Of a DNA stretch of 64,000 nt, positions 39,901 to 50,285 are shown piece by piece. Position 1 is the stretch's first letter; every line of letters begins with the position of its first letter. Source of the DNA: Misgurnus anguillicaudatus (Eukaryota; Chordata; Actinopteri; Cypriniformes; Cobitidae); NCBI RefSeq assembly GCF_027580225.2, contig NC_073361.2, positions 33,777,501-33,841,500 on the forward strand, given 5' to 3'. The notes under the pieces are model-generated. The model saw only the letters and a list, made by a program, of their open reading frames with translations. It had not been told where the DNA came from and did no database searches. The position numbers and the translations under genes were made by a program.

Positions 39901-42807
39901 TATTTTTGCATAATTCAACGGCCTCTCAATTATTCCTTTTATAATTTAATGTCCCGTTATTAATTATTCCTTACATATTGTATCTTTAAATAGACTAACT
40001 GAACTTCTCAAACATTTATTTATTCATTAGATCTATGATTAATCTCAGAAATTGATCTTAGTTTACAGATTTCTTTGATCTGATGTATTTGTGTAATAGA
40101 TTTTTTTGTATTGATCTGATGTGTTTGTGTATCAGGCTTTGATAATGGCGATGGGTTTTCATGAGAAAGGTCGAGCGTTGATGAAGAATAGAAAGCACAG
40201 CTCTGCTCTCTTTTATCTACTGATGGCTGACGAACAGTTTAAGTACGACATCATTACACACAATCATCATTTTCTTTCTTTCTTTGTGTTTATTTTTTTG
40301 ACAGTATTGTAATATCTGTTTGATATGATGTGACGATCTCTATCCGTGTTTGTGCGATACAGACAGTGTGACTCTACAATCCTGAATGCGGTGGATAATT
40401 TTGCGGTTCTTCAGTTGGATATCGTGTGGTGTTATCAGGCACTGAGTGCTCTCTCACATCTAGACGATGCCAAACAGAGAGTTCAGAACGCTGAGAGATG
40501 TTTTCTGAGATGTTATGGAGATCAGCAGAGCCGACTGCAGCAGATCAAAGTATAAACACCATCAGCAGCACATTACAGATGTACAGTAGATGTGTTTCTA
40601 TTAAAACTGATATAAATGTGTCTGTCAGGGTCACACCGGAGGAGAGGATGTGCTGTTTTTAAGGTTGGATCTTCTTCAGAGTTCTCTGGCTTACCACAGC
40701 GGTGATGAGAAGCGAGCATCTGATCTGCTCAATAAAGTAAAAACACAAACACAGATATCATCACAATACTGTCAAAGAAATGCCTAGAAGCTTTGAATAT
40801 TATGGGGTTAGGGATTATCATAATCCCAGACTGAAATCCATCTTTAAGCAGCCTTCCTTCATAACTCAATATACTAAATCACTTCTGTTGTTGTGTCTCA
40901 AGATGCACACCTGTGTTGTTTTTTGTTAGGTATGTTTGTAAATGTCCTCATTAAGGCCTAGTACAGGAAGTCATCAAAAACAATGGGAATGAATGATAAT
41001 TTTGCACAATTTGATCACACGACATTTTGTTCTTATGCAGTAAGAGATACTGCTCAAAGTCTATTGCTGGAGGATTAAAATGAATCACATTGGTATTTTA
41101 GCGTAACAGAAGAAGAAGAATGAGTATTTGTTTGTTAAGGTGTGGTGTTTGATTTCTCACAGGCTCAGGAGTTGTACGGTCAGCTGTGTTTAGATCCGGA
41201 CAAACTGAACCAGCTGATGAGTTTGGGTTTCTCCGAACAGGAATCCCGTTTGGGTTTAAGAGCGTGTCGAGGAAACATGAATGACGCAGCGCTGCACCTG
41301 ATGCAGAGAAACAAGGTCCTGTAAAATAGACAGAGTTACACAACATATCCCAGATAAACGCGTGCTGATGTTTCTGTCTGTCCATCAGGAGAGAGATGAG
41401 ATGAAGGAGAGAGAGCGTGAGAAGAGGAGACGACGTCTACAGGACATAAACACATTGGTGGAGTTGGGTTACAGTAAGAGAGACGCTGCTAAAGCGCTGC
41501 ATCAAGCTAAAGGAGACGTAGACAAAGCCTACGGGGTAACTCACAAAAACACACAATCTTAAAAAAGCTTTATATGTAAAGACAACGAGAATGATGTTGA
41601 TCTTGTGCTCTTCAGATTCTTTTAGATCGGGCTGAGGCTCAGATGTCAGACACTTTGGATCTGGTGAGACTCAATGACATCACATTAACAGCTCTTGTGT
41701 TTATGACATCATCATTATGACGCTTGTGTTGTTGGGCTTTTAGCCGGGATTATCCGATTCATCTGTGAGGCTGATGGGTGATGACAGCGTGTCACAATCT
41801 TCACCTTCATCTTTATCAGAAGAGCCCAGCACTTCATCTGACCCGCGTGAGCATCTGAACACATCACACACTAAAAAACGAAAACTCTCACCGAACATAA
41901 AGCTGCATGTTATGTTTGTTTGTTTGTTTGTTTTAAAGGCTTTAAATCTTTGTGTAGCTGTAATCCTGTTGCACTCTCCAATACTGATTTAACTCTTATC
42001 TGACCAATCACATCACACTCTGCAATGCATTAGGCCTGTTGTGCAATTAATCATTTTTGACTCAAACAATTACAAAAACAAGATAATTGAGGTAAAACAA
42101 TTATTGTGCATCATTCGTTTCTATTGTTTCGTCTTATATTGTAAAAATATTATATATAAAAGAATGCAAAGTATTAATCCAGTTTATATTTGTAAAGTTT
42201 CATGCATGTTATGCAAGCTGAGGCATTACTATCCCTCGCGTTTAAAATATGATATATATGCGTATAAATATATTGCGTGCTGCTGTGTTTGTAAAGCACT
42301 TCTGAAGGCGCCGCAGCTTTGACATGTTTATAGAAATGCATGATGCAACGACATTATACAAATGTATTGAATTGAGTAAAGCACAAGTACCTCCCTTTAA
42401 AAACACAGAGATCCTATTTTGTCTTTTAAGTCCCTCCTGAATTTGTATAAATCCCTCCAGTCACAAAATTTTTTAAAAAATATATAAATATAAAACGCAT
42501 GCACACATATATATATATACTTGGTAAAAAGGTTAAATAAATGCATGTTTTTAACATCATTGAGTAATTGTGTTAAATGATCAGGATTATGATTTTTCTC
42601 ATAATTGAGCAGCCGCTGCATGTCTGTTATTTAAAGATGATTGATTTGTGTTTATTTCCAGCATCGGTTATGTCCAGTCCCATGGATGAGGAGTTAGTGA
42701 ACGAGGTTTTAAAGGACATTCCCAGACATGAAGAAGATTATCTGGACGTCACGCTGGAGGAGGAAGAGGAACTCATGGCACGACTCAGATCTTACATTAA
42801 CAAATGA
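36978..42807 (+). CDS. nub1: NEDD8 ultimate buster 1 (NUB1), complete, 14 coding exons
   Basis: Adaptor that delivers NEDD8- and FAT10-type conjugates to the proteasome. Coding exons: 36978-37076, 37162-37344, 38019-38077, 38160-38224, 38339-38506, 39056-39144, 40136-40242, 40363-40549, 40629-40736, 41163-41315, 41389-41535, 41616-41663, 41744-41846, 42662-42807. They join in frame to 553 residues. A ubiquitin-like domain spans roughly residues 75-160 (ATLELLLPKEA ... KIMVISVSS). A helical repeat region follows (AMGFHEKGRALMK, VLQLDIVWCYQAL), then UBA 1 (LMSLGFSEQESRLGLRACRG, about 370-405) and UBA 2 (LVELGYSKRDAAKALHQAKG, about 425-456), and an acidic tail (DIPRHEEDYLDVTLEEEEE). The human protein (about 600 residues) has a third UBA that I cannot find here. 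The start has a good context (AAGGATGG) in an exon with an upstream acceptor TTTCAG. Confidence 0.96.
37483..37807. mobile_element. TTAA-flanked MITE in nub1 intron 2
   Basis: Starts TTAAAGGTGCCAAAGAATGC and ends ACATTCTGTGGCACCTTTAA. The ends are imperfect inverted repeats and TTAA flanks both sides. No coding capacity. Confidence 0.75.
38536..38912. repeat. MITE with AGTGTTGGGT ends in nub1 intron 5
   Basis: Left AGTGTTGGGTGGAACTAACT and right ACCCAACACT are inverted; just inside, TTACT/AGTAA-rich phrases pair. This matches a very common short element of fish genomes (GTGTTGGG...CCCAACAC). It begins immediately after coding exon 5. Confidence 0.75.
39200..39975. repeat. Large inverted duplication in nub1 intron 6
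   Basis: A roughly 285-bp unit (39206-39490) is repeated in reverse at about 39655-39975, with about 165 bp between. Shared phrases: GGCCGTTGAATTATGCAAAA, GGTGCCTATTTTAAGACATT, GTGTGTTTATTAAAAAATAA and CTCAACCAATCAGAATAAAG, each found in reverse on the other arm. The spacer repeats part of the unit again. A third, more diverged copy is at 50995-51265. Confidence 0.85.
40825..40985. repeat. Fragment of the CCCAGAC MITE family, copy 2
   Basis: Holds the middle of the family (ATCATAATCCCAGACTGAAA, TGTCTCAAGATGCACA, GGTATGTTTGTAAA, AAGGCCTAGT) but both terminal repeats are missing or eroded. It lies in nub1 intron 9. Confidence 0.65.
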
Positions 42808-43183
42808 CCAGACAGAAGAAACCTCGCTGTTTTCTGCACATATGTTTAACACGGTTATCCTTGTCTGTTATGTAATATTTCTCTGAAATAACATTGAATG
42901 GAAAAATGAAACATTTCTTTAGCTCACATTTAAATCGTCAAAAAGCACTTACTGTATTTAAAACCGTTCTGATTTTGAACTATTATGTTTGGATTATTTT
43001 TAGCATTTATCATTCATGTCTTTTAAAGAACAGAGTTCAGACATTGAATGTGTTTTTTGGTTTTGTTATCTCATATAAAGTTTCATGCATTGAAAGTTCA
43101 TTTGAAAGCAATATTGAGTTTTACTCGATTCTCTTTATGTTCAGGTTCAAAAATCAAACCCAAAGGGAATTTGTTCAACATGC

Positions 43184-43189
43184 AATAAA
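43184..43189 (+). terminator. nub1 poly(A) signal
   Basis: AATAAA 377 bases after the nub1 stop, followed by a T/GT-rich tract (GTTTTTTTGGATGTTAATCTG), as expected for a cleavage site. Confidence 0.65.
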
Positions 43190-43401
43190 AGTTTTTTTGG
43201 ATGTTAATCTGCAGTCATTATTTACATGAATATGATCTCTTTGTTCACATTTAGGATTGTAAATGTTGTTTATGTTGATCTGTGTGTTGTAATAGTACCC
43301 ATAATGCTCTTTACAATATATAAAAATTCTAGTCAAATTACGCAGTGATATCAGATGCCAGATTTCAATATTCATGTACTATAGTATTTATAGTAGTCCA
43401 A

Positions 43402-43640
43402 GGGGTAGTTTCCCAGACAGGGATTAGACTAGTCCTAGATTAAAATAAATGTAAGAGCTGTCCAAACTCAAAACCTCTTGTACTGACATATCTTAAAATA
43501 CATCAGTGCCCTTTCTTTTGCCTCAAAATGCACACAAGTCATGGTTTAAGTAAGGCCTGTTTGTTAAAACTATTTATATTTCTGAATTAAACTAAGGCCT
43601 AGTCCTGGTTTAAGCTAATCTCTGTGTGGGAAACCACCCC
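43402..43640. repeat. MITE with TTTCCCAGACAGG ends, copy 3
   Basis: GGGGTAGTTTCCCAGACAGG at the left and GTGTGGGAAACCACCCCC at the right; middle as in the other copies. It fills the gap between the convergent nub1 and crygn 3' ends. Confidence 0.8.
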
Positions 43641-43844
43641 CAAGGTACTATTATAGCAATACTTTGTTGATTTGTAATACATATCCTGAAACAAAAAGTC
43701 ACCTGATATATAAAACAAACACATTGACATGAGACTGTACTAGTTATGAGAATGTCAAATCTAAATCTGTTTGGATGGACAGTGATTGATTGATAGACAC
43801 GGACGCTGTTATGTGATAAAATAGTTCAGGTTGAGATTGTTGTG

Positions 43845-43850
43845 TTTATT
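43845..43850 (-). terminator. crygn poly(A) signal
   Basis: AATAAA on the minus strand, 32 bases past the crygn stop codon. Confidence 0.65.
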
Positions 43851-43881
43851 TTACATGAGATCAGGAGGGGTTTTTGGAGGG

Positions 43882-46481
43882 TTAGAAGTAGTTGATGACC
43901 CTGCGGATGGACTGAATGTTTGGGGTTTGTGCCTGCCACTCGTTGTGGTTACAGTAGTTTCCTCTCTCCACGATGTACATGCGACCCCTGAAGTTCGGCT
44001 CTTCATACATCACCCAACTGTAAAATACAAACACACTTTAGTTTCATACAACACAGACTTATAATCCGATTGTATAATTCTGCACATTATGTGGCTCATT
44101 TCATTTATTCATGACAACGAATGAGTAAACAAATGATTCAAGCTCATATAAAGCTGCTTAGATGAGCTTAATAAACATGCACAAATGTACTTTATAAACA
44201 CTTAACCCTAATCCTAACTGCTTTTATTAAACTGAGAGGAAAATCTTAACTAAACTCAGGTGATATATTGAAGATCGTAACTGCAGGTCTGCATGGTTGT
44301 CAAGTAATGATGTGCAGTCACTGGTGTGTTATATTATTTTACTAGATTATTTTATAACCACCTGACAAATGTCATAAAGTATAGTTGAGATGCTGGATGC
44401 TACTGTAGAAATGACTGTACAGCATCACAGAGACCAAATATTACCTTCAGTTGACGTGTCGAGAACTATATTCATTTCATTAATCTGTAAAGTGAACTTA
44501 CGCTCCATCACCGAAGACTCTGACAGAGTTGACGCAGTTGTTGTTGAATCCACGACTCTGGAGGAACGGACAATCATCACACAACTGCATACACTGACCG
44601 CTGTAGTTACAGCCATCAAACACCTCCATCCTATAGTGCTCACCGTGCTACACACACAATACACAAACACACACAAGAGTCAACTTGGCAAAAAAGGAAA
44701 ACAACAACAAAATGATGCTGCCATCTTAGACACCCAAGTCCAACAGCATCTCGTATAAAGAAGCAATCCCACAATGCACTATAACATGATTATATAGGCT
44801 ATATAAATAATACAGATTAACCTTAAATCTAATTTAGAATTAAAGTTCAGATTGATTTAAATACAAATCCATACTTTAGCAATAGTAGTAAGCACACTAT
44901 TTATGTAAGAGATCATAATGTACTGCATTTTAAACATTTCTATGAAAATGCATAAAAAACAAACCGAATAAAAACTACTATGGACACTAGTTATGTCCTA
45001 TTATTCAGATATGTTGTTGCATACTCCTGATATTATTCATCAATGTTTTTACTATAGTGGTAACTTACAAGTCTGGGGAACGAGTGGACACTTGGACTGA
45101 CCCATATATAAAAAATACATTTCTTTGGCCATAAATATGTTTGAAATATATGGTAAATGCATTTTGTAGAAAGTAAAGCTTAATATAATAATTTTTCAAT
45201 ATGAAAATATATTTAGTTTTACCCTTCATATATTAACAAATTTTTCAGAATCTATTTCAGGGGCAACAAATACATTGTTTAATTTACAACCCATGTGGTA
45301 AAACTATATATGTTTCCTAGCCAAAATTAAAAAGTTTGTATAAAATGTATACAGTATAAAATATAAAATTATAAGTATATATTTTTGCAGTTGAAAATAT
45401 ATTGAATTTTTTTTTAATCTGTTATGTTTGTAACATAAAAAGTTTTTCTTCAAATGCAACGTGAATATAAATGCTTTAAAATATATTTTAAAATATACAA
45501 AACATGGCCAAAAATATATTGATGAAAAATACATTTTTGTAAACATATTTCACAATATATTTCAGCACATATATTTTTTGTATATTTGGAAATATATTTA
45601 AAATTATATTAGAAAATGTACTTTTTGCTGTATGGGTGAGTTGTAAAAATTTCTAACAAATTGCTTTCATGGAAACTAACTCTTTGGTGCAGTTTCCCAG
45701 ACAGGCCTTATCATAATCCCAGACTAAAACGGATGTTTGAGAAGCCTTCATTTAAAACATCTTGCACTGACGTATCTTAACATATATCACATATCAGTGC
45801 CATTGTTTTGTCTCAAGATGCACACCAGTAAAGGTATGTTTGTAAAAACTACTAATATGTCCTAACATAGCTAAGGCCTACTCCTGGGTTAATCTAAACC
45901 CTGTCTGGGAAACCACCTCTTTAACTCACTTGTCCTCAAAGCCACACGTTGATGTACAGACGTCTATTACCCTAAAGATGTCAACTTCTCTTCTAACTTC
46001 TTTCATCCCAGTTTATTTCTTACCATCCTGATGGGTTTACAGGAGCCCATGTGATCATTATGAGAATTCCAGCGCTGGAACTCTGGGTATTCTCCTCGCT
46101 CCAGGATAAACTGCTGACCCTTAAAGTCCGGATGATCGTAGCAGATCCAGGCACCGCTCTCCACGCGGATGGAGTTTACTCTGTTCATGAATCCACGATC
46201 CTGGAAGTTATCACAATCTCCAAAAACCTCCAGTCTCCGTCCGGTGAAGCATCTGCCCTCGTAAAACACGATCTGAAATCAAAAAACAAAACCTTCATGA
46301 CACTGAACTTTAGGCCCAATCAATGAAGTTTAAGGAAAAACACAAAACTTTATCACATAAATACTGATCTAGTCCTGATCCAGCTGTCAGGTTTAGTTTT
46401 ATATGAACTGGTGACTGTGATGGTCATGTTGGTTTTGTCTTTGACCAATCAGATTCTTACCTTTCCAGAATACTGAGACAT
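43882..46481 (-). CDS. crygn: Gamma-N crystallin, complete, four exons
   Basis: Structural lens protein of the beta/gamma-crystallin family. Exons: 46481-46461, 46272-46024, 44647-44502, 44017-43882; together 183 residues. Exon 1 encodes MSQYSGK. Exon 2 (83 residues) carries Greek-key motifs 1 and 2 (FYEGRCFTGRRLEVFGDCDN and WICYDHPDFKGQQFILERGE). Exon 3 carries motif 3 (YRMEVFDGCNYSGQCMQL). Exon 4 carries motif 4 (WVMYEEPNFRGRMYIVERGN) and ends RRVINYF. One exon for each of motifs 3 and 4 but one for motifs 1+2 is the mixed beta/gamma gene layout known for gamma-N. The best match is CRYGN (FGDCDNFQDRGFMNRVNSI is shared with the human protein). Fish have more than one gamma-N gene; which paralogue this is cannot be decided here. 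Confidence 0.94.
45105..45640. repeat. Uninterrupted AT-rich element
   Basis: On the minus strand it reads from CCCATACAGCAAAAAGTACA to GGCCAAAGAAATGTATTTTT. It matches the two halves at 34718-34925 and 36261-36470 in order and is in the opposite orientation. It is rich in AAATATATTT words and non-coding; the 80-codon minus-strand frame (45304-45546) is low-complexity. It lies in crygn intron 2. Confidence 0.8.
45687..45919. repeat. MITE with TTTCCCAGACAGG ends, copy 4
   Basis: GTGCAGTTTCCCAGACAGGC at the left and CCCTGTCTGGGAAACCACCT at the right, with the shared middle (TGTCTCAAGATGCACA, GGTATGTTTGTAAA). It sits about 100 bases downstream of crygn exon 2, within intron 2. Confidence 0.85.
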
Positions 46482-46550
46482 TTTCCCACTGGATTCTGTC
46501 CAACCGAGCCACAGGTAAGAATGTGTAACAGGGAAAATTTTGGACAGCTC

Positions 46551-46559
46551 AATATATAC
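46551..46559 (-). promoter_or_regulatory. crygn TATA box
   Basis: AGTATATATTG on the minus strand, about 70 bases before the crygn start codon, leaves room for a short leader. Crystallin genes typically have TATA promoters. Confidence 0.5.
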
Positions 46560-46569
46560 TGCCGGTGGT

Positions 46570-48490
46570 GTGTGACGGGGTATCGCGAGATCAACCTGAC
46601 AAAAGATCAACAATGAAGGGTTTAAAACTTCTGCTTATCCGACACTTTCTGTTGGGAGCGCTCGCTGTGCTGCTGATGTCGAGGTCATCACACACAAACA
46701 CAAAAGATTTTGCTTCGCTTCACTTTGTGAAGGCAGTTTGTAAAGGTTCAGAAGAGAGAAAATATTCAATCTCTATCTGGTTGTATTCTTTTAAAACAAA
46801 GACTTGGAAAATAATTCATCAGTTTCATCATATATACTGTGAGCAGACTGAAGAAATGTCTACTGTTGATCTGTTATGGACATCTGGATTTTGACTCTAG
46901 ATACTGATGGTGTTTTTATTATTTCTCATATTTAAAGATCATTGAGTGAAGACATTTTGAATGAAGCTACTAAGAAACTAACAAGATTTCACATTTATTA
47001 GTTGATGATAATCCTGATGAACTTTTCAATGTCATGCTAGTAATCAAATTATAAGTCACATTCATCTTATAGATTTATGAATCAAAGGGAACTCATTAAA
47101 CACACAGTATTAATAAAACTTGCAAATGCCAAACTTATCGTGACAAGTAAAGTTTTAATCCAGTTCTTTTTTAAAACCATACTGATCTTAGATGTGAATT
47201 TTGGGGGTTTAAAAATCCATGCTAAAGTTTTTAAAGCATTTTGTACATAGTTTTCCAATTTCAAAATTGTCACATCCATTAAATTTTTTTCTCATTAAAT
47301 TAATGATTTGTTTTGAGACAGGGTGACCTATAGTTCCACAATCTAAAGCTTAAGTTTAATTTTTTTCTTTAAATAAAAATGAAAGAAGGCATAAGTTGAG
47401 AAGAAACTAAATGTTACACTATGTTTTTAATTTCTATGCTTAAGAACCTGTGGAAAAGAGAGAAGCGTTGTTCACTGTGTTAGTTGCTTGATTATTGCCT
47501 TTTAATGGGTTTTAATGCATGTAATGCAATCACTATGTTCAAATGGACAAATTGTATTGACAAGAATGTGATTGTAAATGCATGAAGAAAATCTTAATAA
47601 AAAGATTTTGGCAAAAAAAGAAAATAATTATTTGTTATTTGAAGAGCCATCCCGTCTTCATTTATTTTATTGGGTGTAATTGCTTCTGGCTTTGTATATT
47701 AATTCACAGATTTACTAGAAGGTATGTCGTTTCCTCAAAACTTATTTTTGTCATGAGTATAGACTGAGATTTTCTGAAGTTTAGGAAAACATAAACAGAT
47801 GGTTGATAATAAATGCATTCTCTGGGAAATTAGATTTCAAGTTTTTACTGCAAATGTAAGATCCATAACGCTGGAATTTCTCTTTAATATAAAGCAAGTC
47901 TTTTATGAGATAGATATTTAAGCACTAAGTCTAAATATTTTGAAGGCAGAATGTGAGTATATAGAATCACTCGTTTATTTTACTTTATTAGGTGTATGTG
48001 TGTGTTTTGTTTACCATGTTTTCTCCTATTGAAAGTGTCAAAGTTCTTGTTCAAAACATTTTTTTCACATTATTATCTCCATTAAACTGAAGTCTTGTCT
48101 TTAACTCACAGCATCTGACTCTATACACACAGAGATCACATTTAAACCATGTGTCAATCATAGATTCCTTTAAAACAATAGATTTAAAACATATTGCATT
48201 CGTAAGCGTTTCATGATTCTGTCAAAAAGTCCAACTTAAGTTAAAGAATTTGGCTTAAAGAAAAACTCTATTGTTTCAAGAGAAAATTAAATTATATCAT
48301 CTAAATTTGTCCTTGAAGTTTACCCAATAACCCTAACCCAATATAGTAACTATATTCTACAAACACATTTATAATGCACTAGCTTAAAAACACACAGTAA
48401 ATAAAACACTTTGAAAAATCACGGCAAAAGACTCAAGTTGTAGTGAAACAGAAACGCTGCGTTTAATGATTACAATCAAAAAAGTTCAAC
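46570..48490. other. Intergenic, no gene seen
   Basis: AT-rich sequence between the crygn promoter and the rheb 3' end. The 109-codon plus-strand frame at 46565-46894 has no family likeness and no splice or promoter support. No clear transposon ends were noticed. Confidence 0.55.
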
Positions 48491-48515
48491 AACATTCACT
48501 CCTGAACGCTGCGAC

Positions 48516-48521
48516 TTTATT
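48516..48521 (-). terminator. rheb poly(A) signal
   Basis: AATAAA on the minus strand about 620 bases beyond the rheb stop, giving a 3' UTR of roughly 0.65 kb that includes a (GAT)n run at 48626-48645. Confidence 0.55.
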
Positions 48522-49142
48522 GGCTATAATTACCGTTTAAGAAACACCATATACAAATTTGTCAGGGTTTGAGACAGCGAGGAAGATGAGAGGTAGAAAA
48601 GAGGTAAATGAAGACATAAGGCTGATGATGATGATGATGATGAAGAACAGGGATGAGGCAGAAAGCAGATGTGAGTTAATGTCAGAGAATGGGTTTCTCC
48701 CAAATGAATAAAACTTGAAGGAAAAAAACTAAAAAAATTAAAACGAAGGTGAAATGAAGTATAAAAAGTTTAAAAGGAAAAGCCAAACTTTTATGGAGAA
48801 AAACAGGCAGCTAGCCACTTCAAGTAGAGGGATTTCCCAGTGTCCAGTGCTGTGGTACAGCTGCGGGCGGAGGGGAAAAGGGGTGCGGTGGGGTCTGTAA
48901 ACAGACTTTTCTAGCAAACATCTCATATTAAGTGTCTGTAACCCTGTTCAAATCCTGTAATTCCGAAGCTAAGCCTTTTCTTCACCATAAAACAGACCAA
49001 AGAAAACAAAAAGCACAGCTGCTGGATTAACCCGAAACACCAGAAAAAAACAAACATGCTCGCTAGAAAAGTTTGTGCTGTTCTCTGGTGGGCGGGGCAA
49101 CTGTGGGAGCGGGGCGGGGCATGTCAGAAAGGTCAGGGTTAT

Positions 49143-50245
49143 CTACATCACGGAGCAAGACGTCCGACCCTGTGGAGCTCCACCGTCCATCTTCTCCGCC
49201 TCCAGGATTATCCTCTTAAACACCTCCACGGCGGTCTGAAAACAAACAAACAAACACTCTTCAAGTCAACACAATTACTGACACACACACACTTCATATA
49301 GGTAATAATTCATCCGTTTCATGAAACTTCATCAGGACTGCTTAATATAACACAAGAGCTGCTCTGTGAGAAATACAATCTTAACGTCACAATGAGAAGA
49401 ATACTTATTATATATGAACAGCTGTTTCTCAATCCAAAAGCATCACATATACAGAGTAGGCTGCATATGTCATCAAGCCTGCTTTATTTAAGTTAACTGA
49501 GCATTACATTCACAAGTCATATACATATTACAACTATTTAATATTCTGAAATATGAGTCTTGATCACGTATGCAATCTACAAATGGCACCTCCAGAGGTT
49601 GCAGCCTTCAGATTAAGAAAAGAACAATTCTAAGAACAAAAAAATACTCCTTGACAACAGAATCCTACAGGATGTGTTTGAATGACAGATTGTAATAATC
49701 ACATTTCTGAGTGTCAGTCAAGCTCAAGTAGATGAATATATTTACAGCTAATAGAGAGAAATAACATCAGACAGGTCACGTCTCATCACCTGGTTCTCTT
49801 TCGCTGAAGACTCCATGAAGGATGCGTTCCAGGATTCTGCCAACGCTTTCCCCTCTTCACAACTGATCACACTGAGAGAGAGAAATCAAATCCATTTTAT
49901 AATAACAGCACATGATGTGCAACAATTCACTGCCTGTAACTTCAGAGCTGATCCACATATAATCTGAAGAGACTCATGATGGGATGAATAATACACCTTC
50001 TGAAATATTATCTACAGCGTCTTAATCTGTGATTCAATCATCAACTAATGGAAAGTGACCTATTTGTCAATGTATCATAACCCATACTTGGAATATGACT
50101 AGAGCTTATTTTTATAATCAATTAATCGGGCGATTATTTTTTCCGGTTAATCAACTAATCGGATAAAAACATAAATATTACTCGATTCGATTTTTCACTT
50201 CTAGTTAAATAAGGCACTAGATGAGGGTATTCATGTGTACAAAAG

Positions 50246-50285
<40 letters not shown>

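Noticed and set aside
41847..42661. Search of the last nub1 intron for a missing third UBA exon
   Set aside because: Frames there are short and AT-rich, with no MGF/LGF-type UBA motif.
46051..46326. 91-codon plus-strand frame
   Set aside because: Antisense shadow of crygn exon 2.
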